Of a stretch of DNA of 64,000 nucleotides, positions 1 to 6,603 are shown piece after piece. Under the pieces are notes generated by a model that was not told the origin of the DNA, ran no database searches, and saw only the letters and a program-made list of their open reading frames with translations. The DNA lies in the NCBI RefSeq assembly GCF_002531935.1, contig NZ_NWSV01000002.1, positions 62,001-126,000 on the forward strand, written 5' to 3'. Both the position numbers and the translations under genes were made by a program. Every line of letters begins with the position of its first letter. Positions within the stretch are counted from its first letter, which is position 1. The stretch is from Rhizobium chutanense (GTDB lineage Bacteria; Pseudomonadota; Alphaproteobacteria; Rhizobiales; Rhizobiaceae).

Positions 1-279
1 GGCGACAAGCCCTATGCCCCGCCTGCGCCATCTGCTGCGCCGCTCGAATCCTACCGGCGCGAATTGCTGCCGCAGGCGCCGCGCCTCGACCCGGCCACAT
101 CACCCTCGATCGACCCGCGGCTTGATGCGCTGCGCCGCGAGATGCGCCGCGAAGAGCCGGTCTTTCCGCGGCCGGCACCGCCGGCCGACCAGCCGGCGAT
201 CACGCGCCGCGAACCCGGCACGTCGCTGCGCGAAAGCATCCTGAAGAAACCGCTGAGCAGCCTCTACAACAAGGATTGA
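1..279 (+). CDS. 3' end of a protein of unknown function (gene cut by window edge)
   Basis: An open frame runs from base 1 to a TGA at 277-279 and gives the last 92 residues of a protein whose start lies outside the window. The visible part is rich in proline, arginine and alanine, with stretches such as PYAPPAPSAAPLE and PVFPRPAPPADQP, and ends in the hydrophilic tail SILKKPLSSLYNKD. This looks like a low-complexity, probably disordered C-terminal tail; no domain is recognisable and I assign no function. The frame has normal GC-rich third positions, so it is very likely coding. It converges with the next gene and their 3' ends overlap by 16 bases (264-279). Confidence 0.7.
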   Translation, partial: GDKPYAPPAPSAAPLESYRRELLPQAPRLDPATSPSIDPRLDALRREMRREEPVFPRPAPPADQPAITRREPGTSLRESILKKPLSSLYNKD

Positions 280-1190
280 GCCTTCAGCTCGTTTTCCAGC
301 GCGATCAGAGGCTCGACGGCGTCGAGCACACGCCTCCGGTCCGTCGGCCCTAGCGGCAACAGCGGTCGTGGGAGTTCTGCCTCGATCGGCAGAAGAGGAT
401 TGACCACCGCATAGACCACGCGAAGACTTCCGAACTCATTGAACGATTTCCAGAGCGGCTGCAGAGCACTATCGAGACGCCGCGTCTCGCCGCCGTCGCC
501 AGCAATCGCCGCCTTCGTCAGGGCAAGGGCAATGTGCGGCAGCAAGCCGCCGACGACGCTGTACCAGGCGTCGGCGCCGGAAAGCAGCGCTTCGGCCGCG
601 CCCCAGTCGCCGCTATAGCCGATCGCGAGGTTGGTCTTCTCACGCAATGCCGCCAGTTCTCCCCGCAGATCGCCATCGACAGGCAGCGGCATCTTCACCG
701 CCCTGATCGTCTCGATATCGGAGAGGCGGTGCAGAAGATCCCGGCTGAAAGTGAAATGCGTCGTGCCGGGATTATTGTAGATGCAAAGCGGCAGCGCCGC
801 CGCTTTCGTGACCGCAAGGAAATGCTGGTAGGCTTCTTCCTGGGTCAATGGCGTGTAAGACACCGGCGCAAGCAGAAGCGCATCCGCACCGGCGGCCTCG
901 GCATCCCTGGCAAGATCGACGGCATGGTCCGTCCTGAGAGCCCCGACACCGACGATAATGGGAACACGACCTTTAACGCATTCGACCGCAGCTTGAGCGG
1001 CGCGCCGTCGCTCCGCGCGTGTCAGAAAGGCGTAGATCCCGGTGCTGCCGAGAAGGCCGATGGAAGCGACGCCGGCATCGCACAGCGGTTCCAGCAGACG
1101 GCAGAGAGATTCGGTGTCCACCCGGCCATTCACATCGGCAGGCGTTGGCGGAAAAGCCGAAAGTCCATGAAAGGGAGAAACTGAAGACAT
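264..1190 (-). CDS. Dihydrodipicolinate synthase (DapA) family aldolase/lyase
   Basis: A 308-residue protein of the DapA/N-acetylneuraminate lyase family: class I (Schiff-base) TIM-barrel aldolases, normally about 290-310 residues. The early GLLGSTGIYAFL segment matches the pyruvate-binding GTTGE region, though the usual GE is replaced by GI. The LCIYNNPGTT segment supplies the catalytic Tyr and IRAVKMP the Schiff-base Lys. I chose the start at 1190 (MSSVSPFHGL), where family homology begins; an upstream in-frame Met at 1277 would add an arginine-rich stretch unlike the family. The true DapA of lysine synthesis is usually elsewhere, so this is more likely a catabolic lyase of unknown substrate. 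It lies just downstream of, and on the same strand as, the LysE-type exporter, 20 bases away. Confidence 0.85.
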   Translation of the reverse strand: MSSVSPFHGLSAFPPTPADVNGRVDTESLCRLLEPLCDAGVASIGLLGSTGIYAFLTRAERRRAAQAAVECVKGRVPIIVGVGALRTDHAVDLARDAEAAGADALLLAPVSYTPLTQEEAYQHFLAVTKAAALPLCIYNNPGTTHFTFSRDLLHRLSDIETIRAVKMPLPVDGDLRGELAALREKTNLAIGYSGDWGAAEALLSGADAWYSVVGGLLPHIALALTKAAIAGDGGETRRLDSALQPLWKSFNEFGSLRVVYAVVNPLLPIEAELPRPLLPLGPTDRRRVLDAVEPLIALENELKAQSLL

Positions 1191-1210
1191 GATGCGGTCC
1201 TGAATAGCGG

Positions 1211-1825
1211 TCAATGTGAAAACAGCAGGCGCGATCCGGCGCCGGCGAAGAAGACGGCGAGACCTCCCTCGATCCATCGCCGCGCACGCGCATAGCCGCG
1301 CACCATCGGCGCCGTCGAGAACAGCACGGCATAACCGGCGAAGATCGAAATCCCCAGCAGCACGCAGCCGCCGAACGCCGTGACCGCCATCTCCGGCGAA
1401 GCGCCGGGCTTAAGGCCAAGCGACATGATCGCGACCCAGGCCAGAACCGCTTTCGGATTGCCGAGATGCATCAGAACGCCGCGGCGATACAGCGTGCCGA
1501 CTTTCGCTGGCGGCCTGGCGAACTCACCTGAAGGCCGATCCGGGGCCGCCGCCGAGCGGGCCGCCCTCCAGGCGAGCCAGAGGAGGTAGACCCCACCTGC
1601 GATCTTGAGGATCAGCAGAGCGTGGGAATAACGCACGAGGAGTGTCGAGATGCCGGTGACCGCAATCAGCCCCCAGCATGAGGACATGGTGATCACCCCG
1701 GCAGCAAGCACCAGCGCCGGTCGGCGCCCCTGGCTCATTGCGACATTCATGATGGCCATGTTGCTTGGCCCGGGACTGCCTGCCGCGATTGCATAGGCGA
1801 TGTAGACGACGAGAAGATCCTGCAT
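1211..1825 (-). CDS. LysE/RhtB-family amino-acid exporter
   Basis: A 204-residue inner-membrane protein with about six hydrophobic segments, the usual size of the LysE/RhtB family. The N-terminal motif AIAAGSPGPSNMAIMN is the family signature (G-x-x-x-PGP). Members export amino acids or their derivatives using the proton-motive force. I chose the start at 1825 (MQDLLVVYIAY); the longer frame to 1921 adds a basic, non-homologous head and would run across the intergenic region into the divergent regulator. The gene faces away from a MocR-type regulator, the classic arrangement of a transporter and its own activator or repressor, and probably forms a short operon with the DapA-family gene. The substrate is unknown. 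Confidence 0.87.
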   Translation of the reverse strand: MQDLLVVYIAYAIAAGSPGPSNMAIMNVAMSQGRRPALVLAAGVITMSSCWGLIAVTGISTLLVRYSHALLILKIAGGVYLLWLAWRAARSAAAPDRPSGEFARPPAKVGTLYRRGVLMHLGNPKAVLAWVAIMSLGLKPGASPEMAVTAFGGCVLLGISIFAGYAVLFSTAPMVRGYARARRWIEGGLAVFFAGAGSRLLFSH

Positions 1826-1871
1826 TTGCGGTTTCCGGAAACAATCAATTCGCTTCCTTCTCTTCGAAAAC

Positions 1872-1914
1872 TGGTCCATCATGAAGCTCCATTTTGAGGA
1901 AATATTGTGGACCA
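1872..1914. promoter_or_regulatory. Inverted repeat between the lysE-type and MocR genes, candidate operator
   Basis: TGGTCCA at 1872-1878 and its exact reverse complement TGGACCA at 1908-1914 flank 29 bases within the 95-base gap between the two divergent start codons (1825 and 1921). MocR/PdxR regulators commonly bind repeated boxes in such gaps and control both flanking genes. That this pair is the operator is inference from position and symmetry; a 7-bp repeat could arise by chance. Confidence 0.4.
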
Positions 1915-1920
1915 TTTGCA

Positions 1921-3387
1921 ATGTCCAAGCGGCGCAGCACCATCGAAATCCCCTCGCTCAATGCGATCGATCGAACCGCCAATGTCGGCCGCCAGCTTGC
2001 CCAGTCCCTGCGCAACGCCATCGCCTGCGGGGAGCTGAGGCCAGGCGAACGCCTTCCTTCGACACGTACCCTTGCGGCTTCGCTGAAAATCGCTCGCGGC
2101 ACTGTCGTCGAGGTCTTCGATCAGTTGACTGCTGAAGGTTATCTCGAAGCGCGGATCGGAGCTGGAACCCGTGTTGCCGCTCACCTCTTGGATGCAACGC
2201 CGGGCCTCCCGTCGGCCCCGGCGATGCCGCCGGCGGCGGATGCCGTCGACCTGCCTTCCCCGGCTGCCCGGTTGATCGCAATCGCCCGTGCGCTCACTCC
2301 GCACCCACCCATACCCTTCGCTATCGCCGTCCCGGCTTCCGGTATTGCACCTGACGACAACTGGCGCCGCCTCGGCAATCGTGTGCGCGCGTCGAGACAG
2401 GCCGCACCCTCCGGTTACCACGACCCTATGGGCGTGCTCGAACTCAGGCTTGCCATTGCCGACCACGTCCGCCGCTCGCGGGCCGTTCACTGCGAGCCGG
2501 AACAGGTCATCGTCACGTCAGGCACGCAGCAAGGCCTCTACATGGCGGGCCGGGTCCTTCTGTCCCGTGACGATCAGGTATGGGCCGAAGACCCGGCCTA
2601 TCCCGGCCTGACGGCGGTGCTCGACGATCTCGGCGTAAAGACGCACCGTCTGCCGGTCGATGCGCAGGGAATGAATGTGGAACACGGCCTCGAGCTCTAC
2701 CCGCAGGCGCGCGCCGCATTCGTCACCCCTTCACATCAATATCCGATTGGCATGCCGCTCAGCATGGCCCGTCGCAATGCCCTGATCGCCTGGGCCGATC
2801 AAAACCGCGCCTGGATCGTCGAGGACGATTACGACAGCGAGCTGCGTTATGCCGGGCACCCGTTTCCTTCGATGCAGGGGTTGCGTCCGTCACGTGTCAT
2901 CTATCTCGGCACGTTCAGCAAGGTGCTTTTTCCCGCGCTGCGCCTCGGCTATGTCATCGCCCCTTTCCCGCTCGCAGAAGCCTTCGCCGGCGCCCGCGCC
3001 ATTCTCGACCGGCATTCGCCGACAGCAGAACAGCATGTTCTGGCGGCCTACATGAGGGAGGGTTACTTCGAAGCGCATATCCGGCGTATCCGCGGACTCT
3101 ATGCCGAACGGCGCGCCGTCCTGCTGGCGGCGCTCGAGCAAGCCTTGCCTGAGGGATGCCGCGTTCAACCGAGCGACCAGGGCATGCATATTCTCCTATG
3201 GCTTCCCGAAGGGGTCGACGACGTAAAGATCGCAGCCCGCGCTCTGTCGGTCGGCCTCGCCGTGCGCGCAATCTCGCCCATGTATGGCGGACAGCCGGCG
3301 CGCCACGGCCTGATGCTCGGCTTCGGCGGATTTCCGCTGGAGCAGTTGCAGGCGGCAGTCGGCGAACTCGTCAAACTGCTGCTGTAA
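1921..3387 (+). CDS. MocR/PdxR family (GntR-aminotransferase fusion) transcriptional regulator
   Basis: A 488-residue protein with the two-domain MocR plan. Residues about 15-80 form a GntR winged helix (LAQSLRNAIACGELRPGERLPSTRTLA). The rest, from about residue 115, is a fold-type I aminotransferase domain with PLP-site features: the DDYDSELRY segment and the FSKVLFPALRLGY segment, whose Lys would bind PLP. Such proteins sense an amino acid, aminated ligand or PLP and regulate a neighbouring gene, here most likely the divergent LysE-type exporter. The start at 1921 (MSKRRST) is preferred; an in-frame TTG at 1894 would add nine residues and cover the candidate operator. PdxR-type control of vitamin B6 synthesis is less likely because no pdx gene is nearby. 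Confidence 0.9.
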   Translation: MSKRRSTIEIPSLNAIDRTANVGRQLAQSLRNAIACGELRPGERLPSTRTLAASLKIARGTVVEVFDQLTAEGYLEARIGAGTRVAAHLLDATPGLPSAPAMPPAADAVDLPSPAARLIAIARALTPHPPIPFAIAVPASGIAPDDNWRRLGNRVRASRQAAPSGYHDPMGVLELRLAIADHVRRSRAVHCEPEQVIVTSGTQQGLYMAGRVLLSRDDQVWAEDPAYPGLTAVLDDLGVKTHRLPVDAQGMNVEHGLELYPQARAAFVTPSHQYPIGMPLSMARRNALIAWADQNRAWIVEDDYDSELRYAGHPFPSMQGLRPSRVIYLGTFSKVLFPALRLGYVIAPFPLAEAFAGARAILDRHSPTAEQHVLAAYMREGYFEAHIRRIRGLYAERRAVLLAALEQALPEGCRVQPSDQGMHILLWLPEGVDDVKIAARALSVGLAVRAISPMYGGQPARHGLMLGFGGFPLEQLQAAVGELVKLLL

Positions 3388-3486
3388 ACCCCGCCTGAAT
3401 TAAAGCCCGCCGCATCGAAATCTCGAAAATCGTAACCGATCGGCAATGACGATGTCGGAGACTGCCGACCTTCAGGGAGAGCCTTC

Positions 3487-4185
3487 ATGAGATCCGTCTT
3501 GCACTTCATCGTCGTCTGCGGCGCCGGCATCCTTCTCGCGACGGCGGCTGAAGCTGCCGGCTTCGACTGTTCCAAGGCGAGCAGCGCCGACGAAAAGATC
3601 GTCTGCGGCGACGACAGGCTTTCTCATCTCGATGAGCTTTTCAACGAACGCTATGCCGCAGCGAAAAAGGCATCGCCCGACGAAGATCTCGTCCACAAGG
3701 CCCGCAATTTCCTGGCTGATCGGCGCGATTGCGGCGACGACAAATCCTGCATTCTGAGCGCCTATCTCGCCGTCCTCTGGGAAATCTCGCCCGATAAAAG
3801 CGATTTCATGGGAGGGATTTCGGCCCGATCCCTGACAGGCAGCCGATTGCCCGAGACCTCCGCGATCCCTGAAAAAGTCGGGCAATGCGCGGCCACGACG
3901 GTCCTCGAGGTTCACCCTCGTCTGGACGATGGCAATGCGCCCGCTGCCGGCGCGGACTTCGACAGCGGCACGGGTATCGACTATGCCAATGATGGCTACC
4001 AGGTTTCTTATAACAGAGAGGAAGCGCTGATCAGCTCAAAGCCCGGCGATCCCGTCACCATGTGTCTGGTCGAGATCGATCGGGATTGCGGCCCTGATGA
4101 CAGCGGGCGGCTGTTCCTCGTCACCAACGACCGCACGCGCGCAAGCTGGATTCTGCCCGACGCCCAGCACAAATGCGGTGGCTGA
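3487..4185 (+). CDS. Secreted protein with LprI-like N-terminal domain
   Basis: A 232-residue protein with a signal peptide at residues 1-23 (MRSVLHFIVVCGAGILLATA, cleavage likely after AEA). The mature N-terminus has the pattern FDCSKASSADEKIVCGDDRLSHLDELFNERY, then a helix and FLADRRDCG. This is the cysteine-bearing helical pattern of the lysozyme-inhibitor LprI-like family (C-x-A-x-x-x-x-E-x-x-I-C, then L-x-x-L-D, then R-x-x-C). The C-terminal half has two further cysteine pairs and no recognised domain. A periplasmic role, possibly lysozyme inhibition, is inferred from the family only. It converges with miaA, 10 bases away. Confidence 0.72.
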   Translation: MRSVLHFIVVCGAGILLATAAEAAGFDCSKASSADEKIVCGDDRLSHLDELFNERYAAAKKASPDEDLVHKARNFLADRRDCGDDKSCILSAYLAVLWEISPDKSDFMGGISARSLTGSRLPETSAIPEKVGQCAATTVLEVHPRLDDGNAPAAGADFDSGTGIDYANDGYQVSYNREEALISSKPGDPVTMCLVEIDRDCGPDDSGRLFLVTNDRTRASWILPDAQHKCGG

Positions 4186-4195
4186 CGGGTTCTCG

Positions 4196-5095
4196 TCAGC
4201 TAGCCGTCAGCCGCTCCCAACTCTCGTCCATCTGGTTGCGGAACCATGTCATCTGCCGCTTGGCATATTGCCGCGTCGCCGCAGCACCCTTCTCCAACAC
4301 CTGGTCGCGGCTCATCTCGCCCTTCAGCATCGCCGCGATCTGAGAAACGCCGATCGCCTTCATGACAGGCGCCTCAGCGGGCAGCTTAAGCGCCAGCAGC
4401 GCCCTCACCTCGTCTTCCGCCCCCTCGCGCAGCATCTTTTCGAAACGGCCGTTGATGCGGGCGTGCAGCACGGCCCGCTCCGGCAGCACGACGATCTTGC
4501 GGGCCTCGGCGGCATCGATGACGACAGGTCCCGACCGGCCCTGGAAATCGGCGATCGACCGCCCCGTCGCCTTCATCACCTCCAGCGCCCGGACGACACG
4601 CTGCCCGTCCTGGCGATTGAGGCTTGCCGCCATGGCGGGATCGGCCTCGGCGAGTTCCGCATGGAGCCCGTCCGGCCCCTCCACCAGGAGCCGCGTTCGC
4701 AACTCTTCCCGCAGCGCCTCCGGAATCTCGGGCATGTCGGAAAGACCGCCGGTCAGCGCCTTGAAATAAAGCCCGGTGCCGCCGACGAAGACCGGCAGCT
4801 GTCCGGCAGCCCTGAGCTTCGGCAAGAGCCCCAAGACATCGCGCAGCCAGGCCCCGGTCGAATAGGCCTCACCCGCCGGCACATGTCCGTAGAGATGATG
4901 CGGCATACCCTGCATCTCCTCTTCCGAGGGGCGTGCGGTCAGCACCCGCAGCGTGTCGTAGACCTGCATGCTGTCGGCGTTGACGACAGCGCCTCCGTGG
5001 CGCCTGGCCAATTCGACGGCGAGCGCGGACTTGCCGCTGGCGGTCGGCCCGGTTATCAGGATCGCGTTCACTGTGCTCAGAAGGTTTTCCATCAT
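4196..5095 (-). CDS. miaA: tRNA dimethylallyltransferase MiaA
   Basis: A 299-residue enzyme (family about 300) that transfers the dimethylallyl group to N6 of A37 in tRNAs reading UNN codons, the first step of ms2i6A formation. The P-loop GPTASGKSAL is at about residue 14. The following NADSMQVYDTLRVLTARPS is the strongly conserved MiaA stretch containing the general-base Asp, and VFVGGTGLYFKALTGGL is the second family signature. Two adjacent Met codons (5095 and 5092) are both possible starts; longer versions would run through serB. The start codon overlaps that of the divergent serB, so each promoter must lie within the other gene. Confidence 0.96.
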   Translation of the reverse strand: MMENLLSTVNAILITGPTASGKSALAVELARRHGGAVVNADSMQVYDTLRVLTARPSEEEMQGMPHHLYGHVPAGEAYSTGAWLRDVLGLLPKLRAAGQLPVFVGGTGLYFKALTGGLSDMPEIPEALREELRTRLLVEGPDGLHAELAEADPAMAASLNRQDGQRVVRALEVMKATGRSIADFQGRSGPVVIDAAEARKIVVLPERAVLHARINGRFEKMLREGAEDEVRALLALKLPAEAPVMKAIGVSQIAAMLKGEMSRDQVLEKGAAATRQYAKRQMTWFRNQMDESWERLTAS

Positions 5096-5984
5096 GGCTC
5101 TCGTTGCCACGCTTGTTGCCAATCCGTCAAATCCCGTGCTGACACCCAGGATCGCCGAACAGGCGGCCGAGGCGGTCAATGCTTCCGGCCTCTACTGGCT
5201 GGCCGACGGCATCGCTTGCGATATCGTCCTGCGTGACGGCACCGATGCGCAAGCAGCCGAGGCCAATATTTTCGCCGTCATAACGAGCGCGCCGATCGAC
5301 CTCGTCATCCAGGAGCAGGAGACCCGCCGCAAGAAGCTGCTGATCGCCGACATGGATTCGACCATGATCGGCCAGGAATGCATCGACGAATTGGCGGCCG
5401 AAGTCGGCCTGAAGGAGAAGGTTGCTGATATCACCGCTCGCGCCATGAACGGCGAAATCGCCTTCGAACCTGCCCTGCGGGAGCGCGTCGCCCTGCTGAA
5501 GGGCCTGCCGATATCCGTCGTCGATGACGTGATCGCCAAGCGCATCACGCTCACCCCCGGCGGCCCGGAACTGATCGCCACCATGAAGTCGAAAGGTCAC
5601 TACACCGCGCTGGTCTCCGGCGGCTTCACCGTCTTCACCAGCCGCATTGCCGCCACGCTCGGCTTTGACGAGAACCGCGCCAACACGCTGCTCGAAGATG
5701 GCGGCATCCTCTCCGGCTTCGTCGCCGAGCCGATCCTCGGCAAGCAGGCGAAGGTCGATGCGTTGAACGAAATTTCAGCGCACCTCGGCATTTCGCCGAA
5801 CGACGCGATCGCCGTCGGCGACGGCGCCAACGATCTCGGCATGCTCCACCTTGCCGGCTCCGGCGTCGCCCTCCATGCCAAGCCTGCCGTCGCCGCCGAG
5901 GCCGCGATGCGCATCAACCACGGTGATCTCACCGCCCTGCTCTACATCCAGGGCTACCGGAAGACGGATTTCGTTTCCCGATAG
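5094..5984 (+). CDS. serB: Phosphoserine phosphatase SerB
   Basis: A 296-residue HAD-superfamily enzyme making L-serine from phosphoserine, the last step of serine biosynthesis. Motif I is IADMDSTMI with the nucleophile Asp86 and acid/base Asp88; motif II is the ALVSGGFTVF Ser; motif III/IV is the AVGDGANDLGML segment. An N-terminal region of about 80 residues precedes the catalytic core, as in other long SerB proteins. The start at 5094 (MALVATLVAN) is chosen because homology begins there, although the frame stays open upstream, antisense to miaA. It is divergent from miaA with the start codons overlapping. Confidence 0.96.
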   Translation: MALVATLVANPSNPVLTPRIAEQAAEAVNASGLYWLADGIACDIVLRDGTDAQAAEANIFAVITSAPIDLVIQEQETRRKKLLIADMDSTMIGQECIDELAAEVGLKEKVADITARAMNGEIAFEPALRERVALLKGLPISVVDDVIAKRITLTPGGPELIATMKSKGHYTALVSGGFTVFTSRIAATLGFDENRANTLLEDGGILSGFVAEPILGKQAKVDALNEISAHLGISPNDAIAVGDGANDLGMLHLAGSGVALHAKPAVAAEAAMRINHGDLTALLYIQGYRKTDFVSR

Positions 5985-5988
5985 CCTC

Positions 5989-6019
5989 TTGAAATTTACA
6001 AATTTGTACGTACAATTTT
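5989..6019 (+). promoter_or_regulatory. brnTA promoter with a palindromic operator in the spacer
   Basis: TTGAAA (5989-5994) and TACAAT (6011-6016), 16 bases apart, make a good sigma70-type promoter 16 bases before the brnT start codon. The perfect 12-base palindrome TTGTACGTACAA occupies 6004-6015. It extends with one mismatched pair to 20 bases (6000-6019), so it fills the spacer and overlaps the -10 box. BrnA antitoxins are known DNA-binding autorepressors, and a repressor here would block RNA polymerase directly. The elements are seen in the sequence; BrnA binding is inferred. Confidence 0.7.
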
Positions 6020-6031
6020 ATTGGATGGGAC

Positions 6032-6325
6032 ATGCCGCGGTTTCAATGGAACGACGAGAAAAACCGAACCAACAACGCTAAGCATGGCGTATCCTTCGAG
6101 ACGGCGCGCCTGATTTGGAATGATCCGCAGTATCTTCTCATTCCAGACGCGGTCTATGACGGCGAACAAAGATGGCTGGCGATCGGCACCGTGGGTTTGG
6201 TGACTGTACTACTTGCCGTCCATGTCATCCACGACGCCGAGGATGAAGAGATCATTCGAGTAATCAGCGCTCGAAAGGCGACATCGCACGAGAGAAGACG
6301 ATATGAGCAATCGACCCTTGACTGA
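6032..6325 (+). CDS. brnT: BrnT-family ribonuclease toxin
   Basis: A 97-residue protein of the BrnT family (usual length about 90-100), the toxin of a type II module. It has the RelE-like family pattern: FQWNDEKNRTNNAKHGVSFETARLIWNDP at the N-terminus, then RWLAIGTVG, and a C-terminal RVISARKATSHERRRYE with the conserved R-x-x-S-A-R-x-A segment carrying active-site residues. BrnT toxins cleave mRNA and inhibit translation. It precedes and overlaps brnA by 23 bases, the normal order for this family. No key residue is obviously missing, so the module is probably functional. Confidence 0.93.
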   Translation: MPRFQWNDEKNRTNNAKHGVSFETARLIWNDPQYLLIPDAVYDGEQRWLAIGTVGLVTVLLAVHVIHDAEDEEIIRVISARKATSHERRRYEQSTLD

Positions 6326-6590
6326 CTCGCAGCTCGCCGAACTCCAGGCACTGGAGAAGCTTCGCGACGAGGATATCGACACCAGCGACATTCCCGAGAT
6401 CACCGACGAACAGTGGCGCCTTGCTCGCAAGGGCAATTTGTACCGGCCACTGAAGCAATCAGTTACCATCCGCCTGGACGCCGATATCCTAGACTGGTTC
6501 AAGAGCCATGCGGGCGGACGTGGTTACCAGACGGATATCAATTCCGCGCTGCGCACCCACGTCGCCAAGTATCAAAAAAGGAGCGGCTGA
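6303..6590 (+). CDS. brnA: BrnA-family antitoxin
   Basis: A 95-residue antitoxin. The N-terminal half (DEDIDTSDIPEITDEQW) is acidic, as expected for the toxin-neutralising part. The C-terminal half (KQSVTIRLDADILDWFKSHAGGRGYQTDINSALRTHV) is the BrnA ribbon-helix-helix segment that dimerises and binds DNA. It is translated from within the 3' end of brnT (23-base overlap), which suggests coupling. BrnA, alone or with BrnT, usually represses its own promoter; the palindrome at 6000-6019 is the obvious target. The stop codon lies inside a hairpin that also serves as the terminator of the opposing degP gene. Confidence 0.92.
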   Translation: MSNRPLTDSQLAELQALEKLRDEDIDTSDIPEITDEQWRLARKGNLYRPLKQSVTIRLDADILDWFKSHAGGRGYQTDINSALRTHVAKYQKRSG

Positions 6591-6597
6591 CCGCTCC
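6574..6597 (-). terminator. Rho-independent terminator of the DegP gene
   Basis: On the minus strand GGAGCGG, loop TCAG, CCGCTCC is followed by six T residues (6579-6574), directly after the protease stop codon at 6604. The hairpin contains the brnA stop codon (6588-6590) on the other strand, so the two genes share these bases. On the plus strand no T-run follows, so termination of brnA here is less certain. Confidence 0.8.
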
Positions 6598-6603
6598 TCT
6601 CGC

